In this document: positions 7,728-16,359 of the stretch, one piece after another
Layout: the number at the start of each line of letters is the position of its first letter
Numbering within the stretch: the first letter of the stretch is position 1
NCBI RefSeq assembly: GCF_002236115.1
Contig: NZ_NIWT01000008.1
Span: 186,001 to 250,000 of the forward strand
DNA: 64,000 nt
Source of the DNA: Pseudomonas jessenii
GTDB taxonomy: Bacteria; Pseudomonadota; Gammaproteobacteria; Pseudomonadales; Pseudomonadaceae
Direction of reading: 5' to 3'
Notes under the pieces: model-generated
What the model was told of the DNA's origin: nothing
Database searches by the model: none
Seen by the model: the letters and a program-made list of their open reading frames with translations, nothing else
Position numbers and translations under genes: made by a program

Positions 7728-10700
7728 TCGCTGCCCTCATTCGTTGGTCAGTGGCCAACCGGTTCCTGGTACTACTGGCGACGTTGTTCGTCACGGCTTG
7801 GGGTATCTGGACGGTGCAGAGCACACCCATTGATGCACTGCCAGATCTCTCGGATGTGCAGGTGATCATCCGCACCCCTTATGCAGGACAAGCGCCGCAG
7901 ATTGTCGAGAATCAGGTGACCTATCCGTTGGCCACCACCATGCTCTCGGTACCGGGCGCCAGAACCGTGCGTGGTTACTCCTTCTTCGGCGACAGCTTCG
8001 TTTACGTGCTGTTCGAAGACGGTACGGACTTGTACTGGGCTCGCTCGCGGGTGTTGGAGTACCTGAGCCAGGTACAAAGCCGGTTGCCGGCCAGCGCCAA
8101 GCCGGCGTTGGGGCCGGATGCGACGGGAGTGGGCTGGATCTACCAGTACGCACTGGTGGATCGCAGTGGTGGACACGACCTGGCGCAACTGCGCGCGCTT
8201 CAGGACTGGTTTCTCAAGTTCGAACTCAAGACCCTGCCCAACGTGGCGGAAGTGGCCACCGTGGGGGGGATGGTCAAGCAGTACCAGGTGCAGCTGGACC
8301 CGCTGAAACTGGCCAGCTTCGGCATCACTCAGGCTGAGGTGACCGACGCTATCGGCAAGGCCAATCAGGAAACCGGTGGCGCGGTGCTGGAGATGGCAGA
8401 GACCGAGTTCATTGTGCGCGCGTCCGGCTACTTGAAAACGCTCAATGACTTTCGGGCAATCCCGCTCAAGCTGGGTTCGGGCGGTGTTCCGGTGACCCTT
8501 GGCGATGTTGCCACGATCCAATTGGGACCGGAAATGCGCCGTGGCATCACCGAACTCGACGGCGAAGGCGAGACCGTCGGCGGCGTGGTGATTTTGCGCA
8601 GCGGCAAGAACGCTCGCCAGACCATTGCAGCGGTCAAGACCAAACTCGACGAACTGAAAAGCAGTCTGCCGGCCGGGGTGGAAATCGTCACCACCTACGA
8701 CCGCAGCAAGCTGATCGACCGCGCGGTGGAAAACCTCAGCCACAAGCTCATCGAAGAGTTCATCGTCGTCGCGTTGGTCTGCGGGATCTTTCTCTGGCAC
8801 TTGCGCTCATCGCTGGTGGCGATCATTTCGCTGCCGGTGGGGGTGCTTGCTGCCTTCGTCGTCATGCGCTACCAAGGCATCAACGCCAACATCATGTCCT
8901 TGGGCGGAATTGCCATCGCCATCGGCGCCATGGTCGATGCCGCCGTGGTGATGATCGAGAACGCCCACAAAAAGATTGAGGCCTGGCACGTAGCCAATCC
9001 AGGGGAGGAACTGAAGGGCGAGCGTCATTGGCATGTAATGACCGAAGCAGCGGTGGAGGTAGGCCCGGCGCTTTTCTTCTGTCTGCTGATCATCACCCTG
9101 TCGTTCATTCCGGTGTTCACGCTGCAAGCTCAGGAAGGACGGCTGTTCGGCCCTTTGGCTTTCACCAAGACCTATGCCATGGCCGCAGCGGCGGGATTGT
9201 CAGTGACCCTGGTGCCGGTGCTGATGGGCTACTGGATTCGGGGGCGAATTCCCAGTGAGCAACAGAACCCGTTGAACCGGTGGTTGATTCGAATCTATCA
9301 GCCGGCCCTGGACGCGGTCTTGCGCCGCCCAAAGATCACGCTACTGGTTGCGCTGTTGGTTTTTGTCAGTGCGCTATGGCCAATGTCTCGCCTGGGTGGC
9401 GAGTTTCTCCCCCCGCTGGACGAGGGCGACCTGCTCTATATGCCTTCTGCCCTGCCGGGATTGTCGGCGCAGAAAGCGGCGCAACTGCTGCAACAGACCG
9501 ACCGGTTGATCAAGACCGTACCAGAGGTCGAACACGTCTTCGGTAAAGCCGGTCGTGCCGAAACCGCTACCGACCCGGCACCGCTGGAAATGTTCGAAAC
9601 CACCATCCAGTTCAAGCCACATGAGCAATGGCGTGCAGGCATGACTCAGGAAAAGCTGGTGGAGGAACTGGATCGCGTGGTGCGCGTTCCCGGTTTGACC
9701 AACATCTGGATACCGCCGATTCGTAACCGTATCGACATGCTGGCGACGGGTATAAAGAGCCCGATCGGTGTGAAGGTTGCCGGCACCAATCTGGCGGAAA
9801 TCGATGCGGTCACCCAGGCGGTCGAGCGAGTGGCCAAGGACGTGCCCGGTGTCAGTTCGGCCCTGGCCGAGCGGCTGACTGGCGGCCGCTACATCGATGT
9901 GGATATCGACCGCAAGGCTGCTGCTCGTTACGGGCTGAACATCGCCGATGTGCAGTCCATCGTGGCCGGTGCCATCGGTGGTGAAAATGTCGGGGAGACC
10001 ATTGAAGGTCTGGCACGTTTCCCGATCAACGTACGTTACCCACGGGAGTGGCGCGACTCGCTCGGCGCCCTGGAACGACTGCCGATCTACACCCCGCTGG
10101 GTAGTCAGATCACCCTTGGCACAGTGGCGAAGGTCAAGGTCAGTGACGGCCCACCGATGCTCAAGAGCGAGAACGCACGGCCTTCAGGCTGGGTGTACAT
10201 CGATGTTCGAGGCAGGGATATTGCCTCGGTGGTTGCCGATCTTCGTCGGGTCGTCAATGAACAGGTCAGGTTGCAGCCAGGCATGAGTCTCAGTTACTCG
10301 GGACAGTTCGAGTTTCTCGAAAGGGCCAACGCACGACTCAAACTGGTGGTGCCTGCCACGCTGCTGATCATCTTCGTGTTGCTCTACCTGACTTTTGCCC
10401 GATTCGATGAGGCCCTGCTGATCATGGCCACTCTGCCATTCGCATTGACTGGGGGGGCATGGTTTCTCTATCTGCTGGGCTTCAACCTGTCGGTCGCCAC
10501 GGGGGTCGGCTTCATCGCCTTGGCCGGCGTTTCTGCCGAGTTCGGCGTGATTATGTTGCTCTACCTGAAAAACGCCTGGGCCGAACGTGAAGACCTCGGT
10601 GACAGCACTGAACGCGGGCTGGTGGCGGCGATTCGTGAAGGCGCCGTGCAGCGCGTTCGACCCAAGGCCATGACCGTTGCCGTCATCATTGCCGGTCTGC

Positions 10701-10882
10701 TGCCCATTCTGTTGGGCAGCGGAACCGGTAGTGAGGTGATGAGCCGTATCGCCGCGCCCATGGTCGGCGGCATGGTCACGGCCCCCTTGCTGTCCCTGTT
10801 TGTCATTCCGGCAGCCTATCGATTGATGCGCCGCCGGCACCTCCTGCCTGTACCCACCACACCTCAAGGTAAAGTCATATGA
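7724..10882 (+). CDS. cusA: Heavy-metal RND efflux pump, CusA/CzcA family
   Basis: A 1052-aa inner-membrane proton-driven RND transporter. Length and architecture fit the HME-RND class: an N-terminal membrane helix, a periplasmic porter domain with VRGYSFFGDSFVYVLFEDGT, a second porter half after about residue 560, and twelve predicted membrane helices in two blocks (about 330-520 and 870-1040). The membrane block contains GGIAIAIGAMVDAAVVMIEN, the proton-relay region of CzcA/CusA proteins. Neighbouring CusF and the Met-rich CusB domains point to Cu(I)/Ag(I) rather than Co/Zn/Cd, but that is inference. It is flanked by ATGA overlaps in the operon. Confidence 0.93.
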   Translation: MIAALIRWSVANRFLVLLATLFVTAWGIWTVQSTPIDALPDLSDVQVIIRTPYAGQAPQIVENQVTYPLATTMLSVPGARTVRGYSFFGDSFVYVLFEDGTDLYWARSRVLEYLSQVQSRLPASAKPALGPDATGVGWIYQYALVDRSGGHDLAQLRALQDWFLKFELKTLPNVAEVATVGGMVKQYQVQLDPLKLASFGITQAEVTDAIGKANQETGGAVLEMAETEFIVRASGYLKTLNDFRAIPLKLGSGGVPVTLGDVATIQLGPEMRRGITELDGEGETVGGVVILRSGKNARQTIAAVKTKLDELKSSLPAGVEIVTTYDRSKLIDRAVENLSHKLIEEFIVVALVCGIFLWHLRSSLVAIISLPVGVLAAFVVMRYQGINANIMSLGGIAIAIGAMVDAAVVMIENAHKKIEAWHVANPGEELKGERHWHVMTEAAVEVGPALFFCLLIITLSFIPVFTLQAQEGRLFGPLAFTKTYAMAAAAGLSVTLVPVLMGYWIRGRIPSEQQNPLNRWLIRIYQPALDAVLRRPKITLLVALLVFVSALWPMSRLGGEFLPPLDEGDLLYMPSALPGLSAQKAAQLLQQTDRLIKTVPEVEHVFGKAGRAETATDPAPLEMFETTIQFKPHEQWRAGMTQEKLVEELDRVVRVPGLTNIWIPPIRNRIDMLATGIKSPIGVKVAGTNLAEIDAVTQAVERVAKDVPGVSSALAERLTGGRYIDVDIDRKAAARYGLNIADVQSIVAGAIGGENVGETIEGLARFPINVRYPREWRDSLGALERLPIYTPLGSQITLGTVAKVKVSDGPPMLKSENARPSGWVYIDVRGRDIASVVADLRRVVNEQVRLQPGMSLSYSGQFEFLERANARLKLVVPATLLIIFVLLYLTFARFDEALLIMATLPFALTGGAWFLYLLGFNLSVATGVGFIALAGVSAEFGVIMLLYLKNAWAEREDLGDSTERGLVAAIREGAVQRVRPKAMTVAVIIAGLLPILLGSGTGSEVMSRIAAPMVGGMVTAPLLSLFVIPAAYRLMRRRHLLPVPTTPQGKVI

Positions 10883-11229
10883 AACTCACCCTGACCGCAG
10901 TCGCAAGCACCCTATTCGCGCTTTCACTTTCTGCCCACGCGCAGGACATGCCGGGCATGAAAATGGACGGCATGGAAGGCATGCCGATGAAGCAGGAAAC
11001 AAAACAGGCTCCGGTATCCAATGCCGAAGGCACGATCAAGGCTATCGATACTGCGAAGCATACGGTGACCATCTCCCACGGCGCCGTTCCCGCCCTGCAA
11101 TGGCCACCGATGACGATGGCTTTTTCCGTGACGCAAGATCAGTTGTCAGGGTTGGCGCCAGGAGACCGGGTATCGTTTTCCTTCCGGCTAGAGGGTAACA
11201 GCGCCTCGATCGTGTCGATTAACAAGTAA
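10879..11229 (+). CDS. cusF: Periplasmic Cu/Ag chaperone CusF-like
   Basis: A 116-aa periplasmic copper chaperone: signal peptide to SAHA (residues 1-20), a Met-rich linker (DMPGMKMDGMEGMPMK), then the OB fold. H67, W75, M78 and M80 sit in SHG...QWPPMTM, matching the His-Trp-Met-Met Cu(I) site of E. coli CusF (H36, W44, M47, M49). It overlaps cusA by ATGA and is the last gene of the operon. A second CusF domain is fused to CusB in the same operon. Confidence 0.9.
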   Translation: MKLTLTAVASTLFALSLSAHAQDMPGMKMDGMEGMPMKQETKQAPVSNAEGTIKAIDTAKHTVTISHGAVPALQWPPMTMAFSVTQDQLSGLAPGDRVSFSFRLEGNSASIVSINK

Positions 11230-11246
11230 ATTCCGGTGGTGGAAGT

Positions 11247-11272
11247 GTCCGGCACATATTGTCGTGCCGGAC
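11247..11272 (+). terminator. Hairpin after cusF
   Basis: Perfect 9-bp stem GTCCGGCAC / GTGCCGGAC with an 8-nt loop, 17 bp after the cusF stop. There is no T-run, so termination would be weak or factor-dependent, or the hairpin may protect the mRNA 3' end. The rest of the gap up to 11526 shows nothing else I can name. Confidence 0.45.
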
Positions 11273-11526
11273 TAACCCGTTAAATCGGCTGGTTCAGGAA
11301 AAACGGAGGGTTCGGGGGATTTTGAACGGCTGGCAATTGCTTACCCGCCCAGTTCCGTCTCCACTTGCGTCATCCTCGTCAGTGTTTCGGACCTGCAACA
11401 GATTTCGAAAAAAAGTCGCAAGCCCCGAGATTCTTCAGGGCTTGCGACTCATTGCCGATACGTCCTTCAAACTCCCGGGACGTAATCTACGGGATGCCTG
11501 CAGTGTTCAATGCCGAACATACAGGC

Positions 11527-12540
11527 CTAGTTCTGCACCTCAGCCGTGTCGAAATCCGGCGCGTCTGGTGCATCTGGTGCGTCTGGAGCATCCGGTGCAT
11601 CCAGTGCATCCGGTGCGTCTGGAGCATCCGGCGCATCCGGTGCATCCGGGGCGTCCGCTACATCCCTCGCCCCAGCTTTGGCAGCCTCTCTGGCTGCGTT
11701 CGCCTCGGCTTTGGCTGCGTCCCTCGCGGCATCCGCAGTAGCCCGAGCAGCATCTCTGGCTGCATCTGCCTCGGCCTTGGCAGCGTCCCTGGCTGCATCC
11801 GCAGCGGCCCGGGCAGCGTCTCTGGCTGCATCCGCTTCTGCGCGCGATACGCCAGCAGCTCTTGCGGCATCCCGGGCTGCATCCGCCTCAGCTCTGGCGG
11901 CGTCACGGGCGGCGTCCGCAGTCGCTTTTGCCGCATCCCGCGCTGCATCTGCATCAGCCCGAGCAGCGTCCCGGGCTGCATTGGCATCAGCCCTGGCCGC
12001 GTCCCTGGCAGCATCTGCGGCATCGTTATCATTGTCTTTGGCGTTGTCGTTGTCACGCGCATTGCCCGGGCCTTTGTTCCCGGCTATACCACCATGGTCA
12101 GCGTCGCCGCGTCCCGGGCCTCCACGACCGTCACCGTCGTGGCCGTCACCACCATGACCGCCACCCTCTCCTCCATGACCGCCACCGCCGTCACCACCGT
12201 GACCACCGCCTCCGGAGCCTCCACTGCCGGAGCCACCGCCGCTGCCGCCACCATGGCCGCCTCCGCCACCGCCGCCGTCACCACCGTGACCGCCGCCTCC
12301 AGAGCCACCGCCACCACCGTGACCACCGCCTCCGGAGCCGCCGCCACCACCGTGACCACCGCCTCCGGAACCGCCGCCACCGCCGTGACCGCCACCGCCT
12401 CCGCCGCTACCACCACCGCCGCTGCCGCCATCTTTGGCATACACGCTGGAGAAACTACTGATGTAATCGGGCACCAGGACAGTCGATGCCGACAGTACCC
12501 CGCCTATTGCCAGAGCCAACAAACATTTCTTGAGCAGCAT
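11527..12540 (-). CDS. Secreted low-complexity protein: Gly-rich, hendecad Ala/Asp/Arg and DAP repeats
   Basis: A 337-aa protein of unknown function. Residues 1-35 look like a signal peptide (MLLKKCLLALAIGGVLSAST). Next comes a Gly/Ser/His-rich stretch (about 37-145, units such as GGGHGGGGGSG). Then come about ten 11-residue units of consensus ADAARDAA(R/K)A(D/E/T), interrupted once by GVSRAE, and near the end eleven 3-residue units (ten DAP, one DAL). The hendecads predict a long, highly charged helix like LEA or right-handed coiled-coil proteins, and DAP repeats suggest an extended rod. The ATG at 12540 follows a plausible GGAGGTGC ribosome site. The gene is preceded by a palindrome shared with the 18.0-18.9 kb operon. 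Wall or matrix attachment or stress protection are possible roles. Confidence 0.7.
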   Translation of the reverse strand: MLLKKCLLALAIGGVLSASTVLVPDYISSFSSVYAKDGGSGGGGSGGGGGGHGGGGGSGGGGHGGGGGSGGGGHGGGGGSGGGGHGGDGGGGGGGHGGGSGGGSGSGGSGGGGHGGDGGGGHGGEGGGHGGDGHDGDGRGGPGRGDADHGGIAGNKGPGNARDNDNAKDNDNDAADAARDAARADANAARDAARADADAARDAAKATADAARDAARAEADAARDAARAAGVSRAEADAARDAARAAADAARDAAKAEADAARDAARATADAARDAAKAEANAAREAAKAGARDVADAPDAPDAPDAPDAPDALDAPDAPDAPDAPDAPDFDTAEVQN

Positions 12541-12900
12541 GATGCACCTCCGATTGGAGTTGCGTTTTCACCTCCGTATCGAACGCAATGTCCAGTGAGT
12601 TCCCGGCCGCCCATTGGAGCGGCCCGCCAACCGGCACGGCCATCAATCTGCAGCAATAGCGAGCCACTGCGGTATCCGTACGGTCCCTCAAAGCCAGCTG
12701 GTATCTATGCGTGGGAAATATTCCCACACATCTTAGATTAGTACCCTCAGCCCAAGTGTCAACGACCACATATCAGGTCCAAGGCACGCGTTGAGCAATT
12801 GGCCAAAAACAGACAGAGGACGCAGCAATAACCAATGAGTAGCTATGCTTTGGTTTGTGGCCAGGCTCTCCTGGCAACATCGTGAAAGGAGGCGTTTGAG
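12541..12900. other. Intergenic region between divergent genes
   Basis: 360 bp between the repeat-protein gene (minus) and the adenosine-specific-kinase gene (plus). It holds the GTGGGAA-ATA-TTCCCAC palindrome at 12711-12727 and an AAGGAGG ribosome site at 12885-12891 for the plus-strand gene. I see no further gene. Confidence 0.6.
12705..12729 (-). promoter_or_regulatory. Palindromic operator/promoter, copy 1
   Basis: GTGGGAA (12711-12717), ATA, TTCCCAC (12721-12727): perfect 7-bp arms. Read on the minus strand it is followed by CGCATAGATACC. In the second copy (18884-18900) the same arms are followed at the same distance by GGCTATACT, a good -10 box. The same layout upstream of two low-complexity-protein loci suggests a common regulator or sigma factor. 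Confidence 0.5.
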
Positions 12901-13386
12901 ATGCAACTCATCACGTTGAAAATCGAAAAGCCGGATGCGACGAACTTCATTCTGGGCCAGACGCACTTCATCAAGTCCGTCGAGGACATCCACGAAGCGC
13001 TGGTCAATACCGTGCCAGGTATCCAGTTTGGCGTGGCCTTTTGTGAAGCCTCTGGTCAATGCCTGGTGAGATGGTCTGGCACCGATAGCTCAATGATTGA
13101 ACTTGCACAGAAAAATGCGAAAGCCATCGCCGCCGGCCATAGTTTCATCATTTTCCTGGGCGACGGTTTCTATCCGCTGAACGTGTTGAACACCATCAAA
13201 ATGGTTCCAGAGGTATGCCGTATTTTTTGTGCAACAGCCAATCCGACCGAAGTGATTCTCGCTGAGACGCAGCAAGGGCGAGCGATCCTTGGCGTAGTGG
13301 ATGGCTTTTGTGCCAATGACATCGAAGGCGATGAAGACATCCTGTGGCGCAAGAACCTGTTGCGGCAGATTGGCTACAAGCAGTGA
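12901..13386 (+). CDS. Adenosine-specific kinase family protein (COG1839)
   Basis: A 161-aa cytosolic protein that matches the archaeal/bacterial adenosine-specific kinase family over its full length. Conserved blocks include IEKPDATNFILGQTHFIKSV (residues 8-27), FGVAFCEASGQCLVRWSGTD, AGHSFIIFLGDGFYPLNVLN and ETQQGRAILGVVDG. The family's structural founder is a Pyrobaculum protein annotated as adenosine-specific kinase; the biochemical role is poorly supported. The start has a strong AAGGAGG site nine bases upstream. It stands alone, with no obvious operon partner. Confidence 0.8.
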   Translation: MQLITLKIEKPDATNFILGQTHFIKSVEDIHEALVNTVPGIQFGVAFCEASGQCLVRWSGTDSSMIELAQKNAKAIAAGHSFIIFLGDGFYPLNVLNTIKMVPEVCRIFCATANPTEVILAETQQGRAILGVVDGFCANDIEGDEDILWRKNLLRQIGYKQ

Positions 13387-13718
13387 ATTGCAGAACGTGC
13401 TGGCACACCACATGACGTTACAAATTGCCTGAATGCCTTGCGCAAGAGCAGTTCACACCGTCCCGGGATGCTGGCCCGGCCAGCCTCCTGATGTAACGAA
13501 TCAAGTCAAAATGTTTACCTGCAGAGCAGATCCTTATACGATGAAGTCCGCTTCTACCGCTCTCCATCGGGTCTGAGCAGCCCGTGGTTATTATGCATGA
13601 CAAAGCGACTTAACAAATTGTGCTCTATGGCCATGCAAGTTTTTGCGCGGCGAACAAGAAAAAATTGTATACAAATTAATTCATACAATTAAATAGAATA
13701 ACATTGAGCACCTGAACG
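13387..13718. other. AT-rich intergenic region before GT2 gene
   Basis: 332 bp that become clearly AT-rich towards the glycosyltransferase start. TTGTATACAA at 13665-13674 is a perfect 10-bp palindrome, and a second ATACAA lies at 13683-13688, giving an operator-like arrangement. A TAGAAT at 13694-13699 could be a -10 box, without a clear -35. No gene seen. Confidence 0.4.
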
Positions 13719-14528
13719 ATGAACAACCCTGATTTACTGACTGAAAACTCCAAAACCTTCAGCGTAGTTATAGTAAATTACAAAACACCTGAAATCACCA
13801 AGATATGCCTGGACTTATTACACCAGCATTTTGGCAGCAACAGCGTCCCGGTATGGGTGGTTGACAACTATTCCGCCGATGAAAGCACTGAGTACTTACG
13901 AACGCTTGACTGGATCAATTTGATTGAACGCTCTGTTTCCGAACCAGAGGCGGGCCATATTGCCCATGGCAAGGCACTTGACCTGGTTCTCGAGCGAATT
14001 GACACCGATTATTTATTCCTGATGCACACCGATACATTTGTTTTCGACAAGAATGTTTTTCCGATGATGCTGAATAAATGTTTGAAAAACCCAAAAGTCG
14101 TGGCCGTCGGTTGTGTCGAGCAAATTAACCGCGGCACCGCCAGAACTGTCTGGCGCTATAGCTCACGACTATTCAAGCATCACTTCAGACGCCTGAAAAT
14201 CTCCATGGGATTGCGTTCCAGAGAACCAAAGCCGTACAAAGAAGTCTACTTGAAAAGTTTCTGCACATTGTGGAACTGCAAACTTGTAAAACAGCACAAC
14301 ATGCACTTTTCGATGGATGATCGCGTGCCAGGCTATACGCTTCAGGACCGCATGACCGAACTGGGTTATGTCGTTGAAATGCTATCACCGCGTAAAATTT
14401 TCAGCTATCTGGATCACATTCAGTCCGGCACTGTTGCAGCGGTTGGCGGCTATGCTAAAAATCATAGACGAACCAAAATGTACAACAACATCCTTAAGCG
14501 TCTGAACAAGGACGACAGAACAAATTGA
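13719..14528 (+). CDS. Family 2 glycosyltransferase (GT-A fold), paralogue 1
   Basis: A 269-aa GT2-type glycosyltransferase without membrane helices. It begins with the nucleotide-sugar-binding strand FSVVIVNYKTPE (about residues 14-25), has the VVDNYSAD loop, and the metal-binding DxD-like MHTDTFVFD near residue 105. It is close to the protein at 20614-21420 across the whole length (shared IAHGKALD, YLFLMHTDTFVFD, KPYKE, YLDHVQSG-like end), so the two are paralogues. This copy uses more A/T-ending codons than its paralogue. It is followed by a 2OG-Fe(II) oxygenase gene, which suggests joint action on a surface glycan or glycoprotein. The acceptor is unknown. Confidence 0.82.
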   Translation: MNNPDLLTENSKTFSVVIVNYKTPEITKICLDLLHQHFGSNSVPVWVVDNYSADESTEYLRTLDWINLIERSVSEPEAGHIAHGKALDLVLERIDTDYLFLMHTDTFVFDKNVFPMMLNKCLKNPKVVAVGCVEQINRGTARTVWRYSSRLFKHHFRRLKISMGLRSREPKPYKEVYLKSFCTLWNCKLVKQHNMHFSMDDRVPGYTLQDRMTELGYVVEMLSPRKIFSYLDHIQSGTVAAVGGYAKNHRRTKMYNNILKRLNKDDRTN

Positions 14529-14611
14529 GTTGCGAATAGACGCAACGAGCAGTGCATTCAACGCTGCGTGAAGTCACCCACAGGTTTTTATATCAGGTCA
14601 TTGGAGCGGTA

Positions 14612-15415
14612 ATGGCACCCATCACTCAGGCACTACCTATCACCCTGTCCCCGGAGCTTGATTTCGACCAGAATGCCGCCAGCGCCTTTGGTGCCTCATT
14701 GACCGATAGCTATGTTCAGGCTACGCCATTTCCGCACATAGTCATCGACAACTTCTTGCACGAAGACCTGATTGCGAGCATCTGCTCGCATTTCCCGGTC
14801 GAGCCAACCAACAACGAAATGCTCTACGAGCGCGGCTATAAAGGTCAACGCAAACGTCAAATCAGTCCCAACGAATGCGACCCTTATTTGAAGACTGTTT
14901 TCAACGCCTTTAACTCGGCCCCCATGTTGCAGTTTCTTGAAAAGCTCACTGGCATCGAAGGCTTGATACCCGACCCCTACTTTACCGGTGGCGGTCTGCA
15001 CGAAACAAAAAGCGGTGGTTTCCTGGGGGTGCACTCGGACTTCCGGCTCAACAAAAAACTTAATGTTGAACGCAGACTGAACATCATCATTTATCTGAAT
15101 GAAGACTGGCAAGAGGAATACGGCGGCAACCTGGAACTTTGGGATGTCGGCATGAAGACCTGCCTTAAAAAAGTCCTGCCCATCTACAATCGCTGTGTCA
15201 TTTTCAACACAGACAAGGACAGCAATCATGGGCACCCGGAGCCTTTAACGACTCCGGAACACATCACCCGCAGGTCTATTGCGCTTTATTACTACACCGC
15301 GGGAACCATGGCGATCGATCCGGCACAAAGAAACAAAACCCACTACAAACCAAGGCCCAAGGATCGTTTGAGCCTGAAGTACTACATCAATAAACTGATC
15401 AAGAAGAAAAACTGA
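14612..15415 (+). CDS. 2-oxoglutarate/Fe(II)-dependent oxygenase family protein
   Basis: A protein of about 267 aa with the double-stranded beta-helix oxygenase pattern: iron ligands HSD (in GGFLGVHSDFRLN), a distal His in NHGHPEPL, and the 2OG-binding Arg in ITRRSIALYYYT. Related proteins modify peptidyl Pro/Lys or sugars. I chose ATG 14612, which has GGAG six bases upstream; an in-frame GTG at 14552 would add 20 residues and has no good ribosome site. It lies 83 bp after the GT2 gene on the same strand. Confidence 0.8.
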   Translation: MAPITQALPITLSPELDFDQNAASAFGASLTDSYVQATPFPHIVIDNFLHEDLIASICSHFPVEPTNNEMLYERGYKGQRKRQISPNECDPYLKTVFNAFNSAPMLQFLEKLTGIEGLIPDPYFTGGGLHETKSGGFLGVHSDFRLNKKLNVERRLNIIIYLNEDWQEEYGGNLELWDVGMKTCLKKVLPIYNRCVIFNTDKDSNHGHPEPLTTPEHITRRSIALYYYTAGTMAIDPAQRNKTHYKPRPKDRLSLKYYINKLIKKKN

Positions 15416-15507
15416 ACTGCAAAACGCCCGGGAGTGAGGCAAGGGCCTGAGTCGAGGCGGTGAAACGCATCAATGCTGGAAGTTACCTGACAGGCAATGG
15501 CCAGGAA

Positions 15508-16257
15508 TCAGAAAGCGTGGCTGAGCAACAGCCCGGCCTCGCCGTCCGGGCTGGCGTCGGAAAAGCCCTTGACGGCATATAACTGAAACTTCCATTCCTG
15601 ATTGAGCTTGTGCGTGAGGAAGAGCGTCAGCTCCTTGATTTCGTCACCCGTGGAAACGACCTTCTGCCGCCAGTCGTAGGACACGCCCGCCGTGGTGCGC
15701 ACGAACACGGGCATGGCAAAGCCCAGGCCGGCGAATATCGGGTTGTCGAAGTCGGAGCCCGACGGGTCGCCGAACTTTTTCCAGCCCAGGGTCGCGAACC
15801 CGGTCACAGGACCGAAGGCTTTGGCGACATCGACCTGGGCGGAATAGTCGGTTTTGCCGGTGCCCAGGCACTCGTCTTCGTCGGCGGTTGGCAACTTGAC
15901 CTTGCCGATCAGGTCCACGAACAGCCCGCCAACGCTGCCGTCCAGCACAGCATAGTCGGCACCGGCAACGGTGTCGCCCAGACCGCTTTCCACCTTGCCG
16001 CAGCCGCCGGGCAGCGGCTCGCCGTCAGGGCCGACCGAAGGATTGGTGATGCGCAGCCAGGGCACGGTGAGCTTGTAGGTCATGGGGCCGGTTTCATATC
16101 TGCCCACCAGCGGGACGTACCATGTTTCGGAAGTCGTACCGGTGCCATAGTCGCCTCGTGAGTAGTCGGTTCCGATCGAGGTCGTAAAGGTATCGGCCAA
16201 GGTCGGCAAAGCCAGGCTGGCAAGCCAACCGACGAGCAGGATGCGCTTGGGATCCAT
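15508..16257 (-). CDS. Predicted outer-membrane beta-barrel protein
   Basis: A 249-aa exported protein. The signal peptide (MDPKRILLVGWLASLALPTL, cleaved near ADT) is followed by alternating amphipathic strands with aromatic girdles (TYKLTVPWLRI, GFATLGWKKFG, KFQLYAVKGF) and a final LLLSHAF ending in Phe, as outer-membrane barrels do. It resembles the small transporter/porin-like barrels of proteobacteria. The ATG at 16257 has GAGGTG five bases upstream, so the longer frame from 16296 is not used. It lies downstream of the DUF6502-DUF5666 pair on the same strand (102-bp gap) and may be cotranscribed. Confidence 0.7.
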   Translation of the reverse strand: MDPKRILLVGWLASLALPTLADTFTTSIGTDYSRGDYGTGTTSETWYVPLVGRYETGPMTYKLTVPWLRITNPSVGPDGEPLPGGCGKVESGLGDTVAGADYAVLDGSVGGLFVDLIGKVKLPTADEDECLGTGKTDYSAQVDVAKAFGPVTGFATLGWKKFGDPSGSDFDNPIFAGLGFAMPVFVRTTAGVSYDWRQKVVSTGDEIKELTLFLTHKLNQEWKFQLYAVKGFSDASPDGEAGLLLSHAF

Positions 16258-16359
16258 GTTCACCTCGTGTCTGACGTCATCGAAGTTCACACGCATGATT
16301 TGTTGCGTGACTTACCCAGCCTAGTTACTTATGACGAAAGTGCATCATGACTGCACTGC

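Noticed and set aside
11365..12741. 458-codon plus-strand frame across the repeat protein
   Set aside because: Low-complexity shadow created by the repeats; no start signal, and the minus strand has a proper signal peptide and ribosome site.
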